Source: Thereva unica
Taxonomy: Eukaryota > Arthropoda > Insecta > Diptera > Therevidae
Assembly (NCBI GenBank): GCA_949987705.1
Contig: OX465281.1
Location: forward strand, 221,435,978 to 221,499,977
Length of the DNA: 64,000 nt
Reading direction: 5' to 3'
Part shown: positions 11,655-21,650 of the stretch, piece by piece
Numbering within the stretch: the first letter of the stretch is position 1
How the letters are laid out: the number at the start of each line of letters is the position of its first letter
Notes under the pieces: generated by a model
Seen by the model: only the letters and a program-made list of their open reading frames with translations
Database searches by the model: none
What the model was told of the DNA's origin: nothing
Program-made: the position numbers and the translations under genes

Positions 11655-11935
11655 AAAGAGTTACCGCGGGAGACCTTGTTGTCGAAAAAAGTATAGTCAT
11701 GTCGAAAAAAGTATAGTCATAAATTATAACACCATGTTTCCTACAAAAAGTCATGATCTCACATTTACTAATATTAAGCACCACCTTGTTGGAACACCGA
11801 AAATAGAAGGTATTTGGGTCTGCTTTCAGAAGTTAGCAATCCTCTATACTCCTTATGTGGCGATACAGTAGTTTGATGTCATCAGCGTAAATAAGGATTT
11901 TACAGTGCCTTAGCAGGGTCATAGCCGGCGGATAA
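11655..11935 (-). pseudogene. LINE-A ORF2 fragment (RT region), minus strand
   Basis: The minus strand matches LINE-A ORF2 around its YADD box (complement of ATTTACGCTGATGACATCAA) and downstream. A 20-bp stretch ending AGTATAGTCAT is duplicated in tandem at 11680-11720. The ORF2 C-terminal part between this piece and the 3' end at 10546-10632 is missing. Confidence 0.8.
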
Positions 11936-12368
11936 TGTGGGTACGGTGGGTAACAGTACTCATCCAGAAAATTCCACATGGGTGAAATACCCACCAGCAA
12001 TTTGGAAATAAATGAGCGTGTGACATCAATGCCTCTGGTGCCGGCCTGTATTCGCCGAATCTCACACAATAAAAGAAATTTTCTCTGTTACCCTGGATAC
12101 CTAGTCATAACAGTGACAGCGTTACCCTACTGTCTTTATCCTCCGTCGTAACTCACTTACCCACCCTCCCTCGTAATCGTTCTTTCCAGGTTTCGGATAA
12201 GTCTGAGGATCCACCGACTCTTACCAGACTTGCTTCACTTGCCTTGTCATTACGTTACAGACTCGCAGTGCGTAATCTGCTGCCGCACTGACTTTGTCTA
12301 CCCTTGACCTTGCCTTCTCTCGCTAGTATCTTTCTTCTTTCTTACTTTACGCTCCTTTAATTCTTCAC
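11936..12368. other. No recognised feature
   Basis: A 78-codon minus-strand frame (11833-12069) is partly LINE-A read in antisense and partly unknown. I see no recognisable domain or repeat end here. Confidence 0.4.
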
Positions 12369-12511
12369 AGCGGACTCTGTTTTGCGCGATAGCTGGCAGC
12401 TCTGACCGGGATCTCCTAGAACAACGTGGAGGAGAACCCTACTAGCAGAAGCCGCAACAACTGGGAGATCCTGGTCGGAGCTGAGAGCTGTCGCGCAAAA
12501 CAGAGTCCGCT
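12369..12511. repeat. Large inverted repeat, 48-bp arms
   Basis: The arms 12369-12416 and 12464-12511 are nearly perfect reverse complements, beginning AGCGGACTCTGTTTTGCGCG and ending with its complement. They are separated by 47 bp. The transcript would fold into a long hairpin. Nearby text (12511-12550) on the + strand resembles the C-terminal tail of an RTE-like LINE, so the palindrome may be a rearranged LINE end. Confidence 0.8.
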
Positions 12512-12559
12512 GGAGGGCAACTGTTTCCGCCCTATGTCCCATGAGGGATTAAAGGAGCG

Positions 12560-13540
12560 CAATGAATGAGACCTTCTCGTACGGTCTCACTTCTATTGTT
12601 CTCTCGTGCGGCGACCATTTTTAGGGTCTCCTTACGATTTCAGACGGTCTCACAATTGAAAATACAAATTTTCTGTCGTTTTCGGACGATATCCGAAAAT
12701 CTCATTCGATTTCACACAAGATTTTTCTTAGAATTCGTGACTCATCGAAAACTGGACTTAGACTGAAATTTAATTTTCATTTCACTTAGTTTATCGCGTT
12801 CGAATCCCAGCGAAGAACTTTTTTTGGCGATTTTCCCCAAGCTAAAATCTAATATTATGTCTTAAGCATTTCAGGTTTCAACTATCTCACAGGCTCCAAC
12901 TATCTCGCCAGGAAAAGAAAAATAACTTCAGTATTACAAATTAATATATTGAATACATCAATGTAGTACACATGCCGTACGATTTCATTTCGAGAGGTTA
13001 TTAATGCCCGAAAAGGGAAAATGACCTGCGCAGGTCATTTCCCGCGCGATAGAATTTAAGACATCAAACGATCTCAGACCTGCGCTGGTCATTTCCCGCG
13101 CGATAGAATTTAAGACATCAAACAATCTCAGACGCACTGAAAAAGCACAAAAGAAGACCATCATGTCGTCTGAGATCGTCCAAACAACAGAACTGAACTT
13201 GCTTTTACGCTATCGTACGATATCGGACGCCCTCAAAACAGGTAGCAAAATCGAGACAAAGTTTTTCGACTCGGGCATACCTTGATTCTATCCTGTAACC
13301 ATACCTAGATCCTACGGATACTTGTTTTCCCAGGTTGCTGATCGTCGCAGTTACAGCTTGATGCTCAGCAAACGGTAGACCAGCTTTCAGAGCAGCGATA
13401 TCAGGTCACGCTTTAATAGCTCAGACAGCTTTGTTCACGCATAACTCGAAAAGGTTATAAAGGTTGCTACCAAATCACAGTTTCGGAGGTAGAAATGTCT
13501 TAGTCTGACTACCCACCCGGGCATAACACGATCCGCTGGC
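12560..13540. repeat. Unassigned repeat-rich stretch with a 54-bp tandem duplication
   Basis: There are no coding domains here. At 13023-13076 and 13077-13130 a 54-bp unit is repeated with three differences. Each unit opens with the near-palindrome GACCTGCGCAGGTC or GACCTGCGCTGGTC and continues CCCGCGCGATAGAATTTAAG. The rest shows nothing I can name. Confidence 0.6.
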
Positions 13541-13542
13541 AC

Positions 13543-15655
13543 TGAGCAGGGTAGCAATGTCTTCGATTGATAAAATAAAAAGGAGAGGGCCAAGATGACT
13601 GCCTTGTGGGACACCGGAAGACGCTTCGATGTTTTTAGATTTGACTCCACGGAATAGCACCTGGTAGATTCTGTCGGCTAAGAACCCAAGGGAATGCGGA
13701 AATCCTAATTGCGTTAGTTTAAGAACTATAACAAAGTGAGATAGCTTTCCGAAAGCCTTACTGAAGTCTGTGTAAATACCGTCAGTTTGGCAGCCAGTTA
13801 CAAAACCTCGAATTGTGTGTGAAGAGAACTCCAGTAAATTAGCAGTAGTGGAATAAGCTGAAAGAAATCCATGGTGGTTTGTTGAGATAAGTCTCTTGCA
13901 GATAGGGGCGATAGCAGAAAAATAATAGATTCGAAGAGTTTTGGTATAGACGATAACTTAGCAATTGGTCTACAATTAGATATTTCGTTCTTACAGCCTT
14001 TCAGAGTTGGGAGGTGCCCTTTATTTAGGGATTTTTGAAATAAACATAGTAGAGGAGACAGTAGGGCTCTGCACAGGATTTTAGAGCAATAGGAAGCTCT
14101 GTGGAAGCTCATTTATATGTTTCGAGATATCTTCCCTGGTTATAGACAGGGATAAGTTTTGAGCCGTTTGGATTGCATTGATATATCGAAAATTGTCTTC
14201 TCTGAACAAGAAAGATTTGAGGAAGAATGATGCAAACTTGTCACAAATATCGGATGAATTAGAGAGAGTTCTCTTATTGCATGGTGCAAGGGAAATTATC
14301 AACTTTTTTCTTTGTGTTGATAAATTGAAAGAATGCTCCGGGATCACCATACATTTTATCTTTCATGTACCTAAAGAACTTCTATATGGAGTGCGGAGTG
14401 CTTCGGAGAGCGAGAAGTGCATCGAAACTAGCAGTGTTTACTCTTCAGATAAGTTTTCCGGAATTTATTCTTCAGATTTTTGGTACGCCTCAACTCGTTG
14501 TTGTACTACGTTGAGGATGATCTGGAGGACTTTAAAGGCTCAGTAGGTACGCAGGATGCGCAGGTTTTATACAGGACGGAGTAAAATCTTGCAACATTGA
14601 CGTGCAACATGTAACTCATTAGGTGAGAACAACAAATTGAAATAGACCGAAGTGAGCTTGGATGACAGCTCTTCAAGGTTGGCGTTTTTAAAGTTAAAAG
14701 TAAAGGCTGACTCCTCCTGGATTGGCTTATTGTTCTTATTGGCAGAACAATAGCTCAGTAGGAGAGGAGGGTGATAATTATCGACAGGCGACAAGACAAT
14801 TGAGCTAGGCTCAACATTCTTGTTGTCTGATTCGGAAAAGAATGCAAGATCTAACCACCTTCCTAAAATATTATTCACACCGCTCGTTCGGCATAAACCG
14901 CATAAAAATAAGAAATTCAGAAAGCTGGAGTTAAGGTTATTTTCAGGAAGGTAGTTATCGTGGTCATCGCAAGATACCCATTTAACATTGGGTAAGTTAA
15001 AATCGCCTACAAGTAGGAGTTCATCTTTGGAATCCAACATATCTAGGATATCATCTGTGCAAGAGATTAGAATATCATAGATGTTTTGATCTCTATCGCA
15101 AGAGTGCTGCACATACCTAGTGGGATGTAACAGCAAATTAAAAATAGGTTATTATGGACAAGGAAAACTTTAAGAGCGGGGATCTCAGTGTTCAAAGTGT
15201 TGGAAAAATTAGGAAGCGTTATTAAGCAACAGTTGAAAAGGTTACTACAGGCAAGTAGTACTCCACCTCCACGAGCCTCCGAGTCAAAATATCTATCCCT
15301 CCGAAAATCTTTTAAGCAGGTATCGCAAAGTTCGGCATTAAGAATTCCACTGTGTAACGATGTTTCTGTAAAAGCGATTATGTCAAAATCACTGGCTGAA
15401 GTCAATAGAAACACATCGTGGGTTTTGGATCTGATTCCCCTTACATTTTGGTAATAGAGGGAAAGAGTCTTAAGTTTTTTGAAACCTGTAGAGTGTCAGG
15501 AATACGCTGCGCACGCGTGCGGAGGACAAAACACTTTGAAAAAGCACCAGGAGGTCAGAACGTGGGGTCTTAAAGCTTTTCAGCGGTATTGGTCGGTGCA
15601 GTCACGATGAAAGACGCAACCGGTTTGGAAACATTGCTGATCTTCCTGCAGGAAA
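13543..15655 (-). pseudogene. LINE-A copy, ORF1 end through RT, minus strand (sense part of a 5'-inverted insertion)
   Basis: Read on the minus strand from 15655 to 13543, this matches LINE-A from late ORF1 through the endonuclease (FDIIAFTETSLHSG, LLLVGDFNLPNVKW) and much of the RT. Frameshifts and deletions break ORF2. The ORF1/ORF2 overlap (about 15440-15500) keeps the AAAAAAC heptamer and the following CTTAAGACTCTTTCCCTC. The RT C-terminus and the 3' end are missing on the left. Confidence 0.85.
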
Positions 15656-15659
15656 AGCA

Positions 15660-16071
15660 CAAAGTCTAGAAATTAACTAGTCTTTCATCTTCATATGGTT
15701 AATGAGTGAAAGGCGAACAGCTATATACACAAGTTCTTCAAATGACCATGTCAGGCTATCAGAGAGAGAATGCAACATTTTCATACGCGTTTGCGCACAA
15801 CTAAACAGCGGAAACTTTTATGAGTTTATATGGGTGTATTGGTACATATTTGCTCGTTTGTTTTGATTTATGAAAGAAAACAGCTGATTCAATTTTCTTT
15901 CCTTTTCTGTTCTGTATACTTTACCATAAAGAGAGAATCTGGCTTTGTCTCGCCGAGTTCACAAAGTATGCGTTGAGTTTTGCTCAGCAGTGATGTTCAT
16001 ATATGCACGCACACAACTAATGGGGGGAAAATTTTGTATGAAGATGAAAGACTTGTTATTACTAGACTTTG
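15660..16071. mobile_element. hAT-type MITE, 412 bp, 8-bp TSD
   Basis: The ends begin CAAAGTCTAG and end CTAGACTTTG. The inverted repeats (15660-15695 and 16037-16071) match over about 35 bp, including AGTCTTTCATCTTCATA. The 8-bp direct repeat GAAAAGCA flanks it at 15652-15659 and 16072-16079. This fits hAT end rules (CARNG-type end, 8-bp duplication). There is no transposase. It inserted at the inversion joint of a LINE-A copy. Confidence 0.85.
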
Positions 16072-16079
16072 GAAAAGCA

Positions 16080-16815
16080 TGGGTCGTCTTTACTCTTTCT
16101 CTGGAAAAATGTTACATTTTCAGATGTTAGCCGATGATGTCCAGTCGACCAACGTCCTCCTCGATATATTGTCCGACACCCTTGCTTCTGTTGCCACCAA
16201 CTCGGATTCCCTAATGAATAAATTTCAAGAAATTTCTTCCCGGGTTGCAACAGTCTTTAACTCGATCCCCGACATACGTTCGGCGATTCTCAACCCTGCT
16301 GCCACCTCATCCTGCTCTGTTAACTCCTTAGCTCCTCTTCATCCTATATTAGATGACATTAGAAGGACTACTAAGCGTGTTCGGGCTAACATTGAATCGC
16401 TGTCACTAGCAGTGGCGCGAAATCATAATGCTCTGAGTTCTCTATCGCTAAAATTTGAAAGCGTCAGTGATAGAATAAACTCCCCCTCAGCGGCGGTAGG
16501 ATCTGATGACGCCCCGTAGGTACGGAAGGAGCTTCTTTCTACACCCTGTCCTACAGCTGTTTCTCTAACGGAATATGGTGCAGCTACTCTAAACTTCACA
16601 GCCTCGAAAAGGGCCCTTCGGTGGAGGCTGCCTCCAGTCTGGCTCCTGGCCAACCGAAAACCAGTAGAACGCATGGTAAACGCAGTCGTAAAGTCAACGT
16701 TACGGATGCTGTCACTGCGAAACCCCTCTACTAGTTCGTTTATCCGTGCCCCCTCACTCCAAACATCTTCTGCTAATATCGTTGGGCCGACACAGGGGAT
16801 ACTGAGTCTTCGGTA
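16080..16815 (+). pseudogene. LINE-A ORF1 segment, inverted relative to its own copy
   Basis: The + strand reads LADDVQSTNVLLDILSDTLA and INSPSAAVGSDDAP, matching LINE-A ORF1 from about residue 80 to past residue 220, then a degenerate continuation to about 16815. Relative to the minus-strand part at 13543-15655 this segment is turned round. That is the arrangement left by twin-primed reverse transcription. The frame is closed at 16517. Confidence 0.85.
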
Positions 16816-17530
16816 ACCTGCGACAAAAACAATAAAAAAAAATTAAAAAAAAAATTAAAAAAAAAAAATAAGAAAAAAATGAAAAATATACTTCCGGGGT
16901 CAGAATCGAACCTGGAACCTTTTGGTTAAAACCACACATTTTACCCACTACACTATATCAGAAATAAAAAATGTGTGGCAAACGGGCTATAAAAAGAGAG
17001 CACTTTTGACGCAGATTTCTTCTCGCACTATTTTCATCGCAACCATAAATTTTATGTTGTGATTGTCATGGTAGAATGATGTTTTTTGAAAAAAATTGAG
17101 AAAATTAACAAAAAAAAATTTCCCATTCTGGGCGGACGCGAATCGAACCCGGGTCTCCTGGGTGATAGCCAGGTATCCTAACCACCTAGGCCAGAAAAAA
17201 AAGCCGTATGGGGCCGGCCGGGGATCGAACCAGTAACCGCCCGTGTGAAAGCCAGGTACCCCATCCGCTCGACTATACCAGAAATAAAAATCAGCCGTCA
17301 AAAGTGCTATAAAAACAAACCGTCCCTGACAAAGGACTCTTCTCGTACTTCCTTCATCTTAAAAAAATTGACCATAATTTTTTTTGGGGTTTTCGTGGTA
17401 AAACGGTGTTTTATGAAGAAAAGTGTGAAATTTAAAGAAAAAAAATTCTCACACCGTGCGGGCGGGAATCGAACCCGGATCTCCTGGGTGGAAGCCAAGT
17501 CTCCCAGCCGCAAGGCCAGTATTGGCGAGC
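16816..17530 (-). mobile_element. Cluster of four tRNA-like SINE heads, minus strand
   Basis: Four minus-strand tRNA-like blocks lie at 16891-16961, 17127-17193, 17211-17281 and 17456-17521. Each has a B-box-like GGTTCGATTC and an anticodon-arm-like segment. The head at 17211-17281 contains GGCTTTCAC, as in tRNA-Glu(UUC). The two long spacers share CAGAAATAAAAA, a GCTATAAAAA block and a C/GTTTTTTGAA-type tail. The anticodon positions differ (TTA, ATC, TTC and TCC). T-stems are imperfect, so I read them as tRNA-derived SINE units and not as tRNA genes. Confidence 0.6.
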
Positions 17531-19530
17531 CTGTGACGTATGAAAATTTTGATGTTGGCTTTGTTTACAATAATAATTTTCCACTTTTTTTAAGTTTTTT
17601 TTATCTTTGCTTTGTTTACAATAAGAATTTTCCACTTTTTTTAAGTTTTTTGCTATTATTTTGCCTAGCAATCATTTATTATTTGTGTGAGTGCGCGTTT
17701 TCTCTGCTCCCGCCTCTGTAGGTGCACATTTTTCGCCCGAAGTAGTTAAATTAGTCTTCACTTATTACATCTTCGCACGCCTCACTTACCCAAAAAAGAG
17801 TTTGGCGCAGAAGCCTAATACCCCGTGTATGAATGGCCTAAGAAGCACACAAAACATAAGCAGCCGTAAGCGGCATTAGTCAAGACAAGCTTTGTAGGAA
17901 TATTCGAAGAAAGAATGCTAGTTCGGACTTTCAATAGTAGACCTAGAGGACAGAGAATGGTATGACGTCCAAGATATAAGTGGATGCGTCGCGTTACCTA
18001 TTGCTTCATACCTGAAGACCATAATGAAAAGATATATAATTTCAAAGCTTATCGAAGTGGTCTTTTTAACTAGAAGAGGAGAAGTTTTAGAGGCCTCAAG
18101 AAAATTTGGTACCGATAATATCTATGTCATTGAGATTACATCTCATCCTCATTTGTCTCCAATCTTAGGGTCGTCTGTAATAGGATGTTTAGTTTCTTAT
18201 CGAAAATGAGGCGAGACAAGCATATATAATCCAATCTAGATATGTTTTGAACATGAAGTATCTGCTTTGGATGTACATCCAATTTGACCGTCTATGGGGG
18301 CCTTTACCGCGTAGAGCTTGCTATCCGACATTGAACTCATTGATAGAAACGTCGACAACATTCACCATCAGTGTCACTACTCATATTGCTACAATGACAC
18401 ATCGGCACCGATGAGTTTGAAGGGATTTTTTGTGCTTTTTCTAGCCATGTTAGAGTTCTTTTGGGAGCCCAGTCTAGTTGTAGTTTACTAAGAAAGAATT
18501 TGTATATTACAGCCAGGGTCGATAGCTGCAGGAGGAATTTGTAATATCTTAAGAAATTCTAGGCATTTAGATGCTGGAATGGGTTGGCCAATTATTTTAT
18601 ATCGTCCACGGATATGGATAGTGAGATCTTGCCGGTTTTTGTTGGAAATAGACAATACTACATTTTGAAAGGATAGATTTGATGCTGTTCTTGCGGTTAT
18701 AATCCAATATGAGTTCATGGTCCCTGTTGATTAAGTCGGACTTATGACGCTATCGTCGAGGCAGGATCTGCCACGCACCGGTCTTACATTATCAATATGA
18801 TAAATAAAACAGGAACAGAATTTATCCCTTTAGCTTACAGAGTGCTATATTCTATCAAAAGCTTTAGAGATGTCTATTGCAAACAGGCTAGATTCAGTGA
18901 ATCGATGCAAACTATGTATGTCTGAGGTGCTTCTACAAGTCATACTGAAAGATCACCCATCAAAGTAGTATTCTTTGTCATTTAGAATTAGTTTGGAATC
19001 GAGTCTCCATGGCTTTGTAGAGAATAGTTAGTCTGAGAGAGTATCGCGACAATCCTAAGTTAAAGTAGTTCTCACACAAATACATCTTTTATTTTGGTTT
19101 GAAAATAGCATAGGCCAGAGGTGGCTAGCCTGAAAAATACAATCTATTTTTACAAAACTGCTGACTTGCCTGCCAAGCTTTTGATAATATTAAAATATAG
19201 AATAACGGTGTATTTTGTGAATGAGAGGAGATTTCAAGAAGCAAGTAATACCTTATTATTATCAAGTGAGGTTATGAGAGCCATGGCTTGTTTGTTTATT
19301 TTCAGTCCAAGTTTAAGCGCTCCATTTACCCTCTCGAAACAGTAACAGTCACACTATCTATCCTTAATAGGAGTGCTGTCTCAATGTTTTTCTTTCTTTG
19401 GGAGCCAAATTCACTGGAAACAGGCACTTTGTGAAGACCAGGCCAATGCGTAGCTTTGATACCCTATTATTAACTTTTTAAACTAGCGACATGTCTTTTT
19501 GGGGTTTCCCATGAGAACATATGAGTATTT
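17531..19530. other. No gene seen; one 51-bp tandem duplication
   Basis: At 17560-17610 and 17611-17661 a unit containing TTTGTTTACAATAA and CCACTTTTTTTAAG is repeated. The rest of this 2 kb is AT-rich with only short frames and no recognisable domain or transposon end. Confidence 0.5.
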
Positions 19531-20265
19531 TAATAATAATAGAGATATCCTTCTAGCACAGAAGGTGCACTTCTCTGCTGGACTGACAGTGGCTTAGCTA
19601 AGTCATGCAGATATAAAATATTATACAACATATAAGATCACAAAACATCAAACAGAGAAGCGTGCAAAAACAAAAACGTGTGGGCATGCAGGGAGTCTCG
19701 CCACATTAAGAAGACTCGTTTTAAGGACTATTTCTTCTTCTTCTTCTTCTTCTTTGATCCGTTAGCTGGCGGTCCGAGCGGGACGTCCCCGCAACGGATA
19801 CGCTGCTGTCGGTGCCGCTGGGTCCCGAACTCTATTCACGATTCGCTTCCATTCTTCTCGGTTTTTGGCGGTGTCTCGAGCCTCGGTAACTGATAATCGT
19901 TGATTCTTTAAGTCACTAGTTAGCAAACTAAACACACTCCTATTTTTGTTAGTATTAATAAGCATGCGATTAATCGTTTCGAACATGCCATAATTGGTAT
20001 AAGAGGAATAAATGTGCAACAGAGGTTCACCTCTCTCAGGTTGTAGTTATTCATTCTAAGTGACATGCGGCTTGTTAAGACCTGAGTCCATCTTGCCATT
20101 CATCAGCCGATGAACGAATATAACGTCAGCGACTTCACGACGCTTATGGAGAAAACTTAAGTTGAGCAATTATGGTCTGCTCTCATAAGGCGAAAGAGTA
20201 AGAGGGTCACGGGAAGTGGCTGAGTGCAAACTGAACGAACTTCCTTTGAACCGATTCGATTCTAC
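19531..20265 (-). pseudogene. Old LINE-A copy, part 1: 3' end and ORF2 C-terminus, minus strand
   Basis: The complement of the LINE-A 3' terminus (hairpin CCTTCTAGCACAGAAGG at 19549-19565) and the last part of ORF2. It is preceded by a tail-like TAATAATAATAGAGATAT. It is interrupted at 19730-19910 by an RTE-like 3' end and stops at 20265, where the complete LINE-A of the same family is inserted. It resumes at 24763. Confidence 0.85.
19730..19910 (-). mobile_element. RTE-like LINE 3' end with (GAA)n tail, minus strand
   Basis: A (TTC)n run at 19733-19755 is followed by GATCCGTTAGCTGGCGGTCC and a segment that matches 48718-48860, the 3' end of the RTE-like copy there. On the minus strand the tail is (GAA)n. 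It splits the old LINE-A text between AAGGACTA and TCACTAGTTA. Confidence 0.75.
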
Positions 20266-20270
20266 CAACA

Positions 20271-21650
20271 ATGGCGGGTCCCCAGTTTTGTAAGCTGTGT
20301 TCTTTGGAAATCGTCCAAGACGGAATTTCCTGTGATGGTGTATGTGGTGGCGTTTTCCACCTTACCTGCCTCAACGTTCGACTTAGTGGCAAAGCTTCGG
20401 CTCCTAGAGGGTCAACTTGCACTGAATGCTCCGACATTCAACCCTGCCACGTCCTGAGACTTATGAAAGACATCTCTGATGTCTTCCTTGATAGTCATGA
20501 GAAAGTCATGGGACGTCTAAATTCTTTCTCTGGAAATATCCCACATTTTCAGATGTTAACCGATGATGTCCAGTCGATCAACGTCCGGCTTGATACATTG
20601 ACCGCCACCCTTGCTTCTGTTGCGACCAACTCGGGTACCCTTATGAATAAATTCCAAGAATTTTCTTCCCGGGTTGCAACGGTCTTTGACTCGATCGACG
20701 ACATACATTCGGCGATCCTCAATCCTGTCGCTACTTCCTCCTGCACTGTTAACTCCTTAGCTCCTCTTATTCCGATATTAGATGACATTAAAAGGAGTAC
20801 GAAACGTGTTCGGGCGGATATGGAACCGCTGTCTATAGCAGTGTTACAAAATCACAATGCCCTGAGTTCCCTATCCTTAAAATTAGAAAGCGTCAGCGAT
20901 AGAATAAACTCCCCCTCAACGTTGGCAGTATCTGCTGGCGCCCTGCAGGTAGAGGAGCAGCTTCTCTCTGCACCCTGCTCCACGGCTGTTCCTCCAACGG
21001 AGGATGACGCAGCTACTTTAAACCTCACAGCCTTAAACGACCCGACCAAAATACTTGAGCAAGCCCCTTCGGTGGAGGCTGCCTCCAGTCTGGCTCCTAA
21101 CAACCCGAAAACCCGTAGAAAGCATGGTAAACGCAGACGCAGTCGTAAAGTCAACGCTGCGGATGCCGCCCCTGCAAACCCCTCTACTAATCCGTCTGTC
21201 CCCACCCCCTCATTCGCAATGGGCTCAGACTATACCCCAGAAGCGGATCCGGCAACAACTTCTGTTTATGTCATTGAACCGTCGGGCACAGGGGATTCTG
21301 AGTCTTCGGACACCTGCGCCAATTTGATAACGGTACCCAGACCGCGAAATATTTTCATTTCCCGTTTCTCCCCTGAAACCACGTGCGAGGCAATTAAAGA
21401 ATACCTTAGGGCTAAAGCTATTAATCCTGCTACAGTTTCCTGCAGGAAGATCAGCAATGTTTCCAAACCGGTTGCGTCTTTCGTCCTGACTGCACCGCCC
21501 AACACCGCTGAAAAGCTTTTAGACTCGACGTTCTGGCCTCCTGGTGCCTTTTCAAAGTGTTTTATTCCCCGCACGCGTGTACAGCGTATTTCTGACACTT
21601 TACAGGTTTCAAAAAACTTAAGACGCTTTCCCTCTATTACCAAAACGTGA
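20271..21650 (+). CDS. LINE-A ORF1 protein with N-terminal PHD finger
   Basis: A 459-residue RNP protein expected to bind the element RNA. Residues 7-60 form a PHD-type zinc finger: CKLC, then CDG, CGGVFHLTC and CTEC, i.e. Cys4-His-Cys3 order. A helical middle (about 80-220) is rich in Ser, Leu and Asn. A basic stretch lies near residue 280 (KTRRKHGKRRRSRK). A folded C-terminal domain (about 360-440) begins RPRNIFISRFSPETTCEAIK. It ends in TGA at 21648-21650, overlapping the ORF2 frame by about 55 nt. Diverged copies of this ORF occur at 16080-16815 and 27803-28378. Confidence 0.88.
   Translation: MAGPQFCKLCSLEIVQDGISCDGVCGGVFHLTCLNVRLSGKASAPRGSTCTECSDIQPCHVLRLMKDISDVFLDSHEKVMGRLNSFSGNIPHFQMLTDDVQSINVRLDTLTATLASVATNSGTLMNKFQEFSSRVATVFDSIDDIHSAILNPVATSSCTVNSLAPLIPILDDIKRSTKRVRADMEPLSIAVLQNHNALSSLSLKLESVSDRINSPSTLAVSAGALQVEEQLLSAPCSTAVPPTEDDAATLNLTALNDPTKILEQAPSVEAASSLAPNNPKTRRKHGKRRRSRKVNAADAAPANPSTNPSVPTPSFAMGSDYTPEADPATTSVYVIEPSGTGDSESSDTCANLITVPRPRNIFISRFSPETTCEAIKEYLRAKAINPATVSCRKISNVSKPVASFVLTAPPNTAEKLLDSTFWPPGAFSKCFIPRTRVQRISDTLQVSKNLRRFPSITKT

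Noticed and set aside
16891..17521. tRNA genes on the minus strand
   Set aside because: B-box and anticodon-like parts are present, but T-stems and acceptor stems do not pair well, and the blocks share SINE-like spacers.
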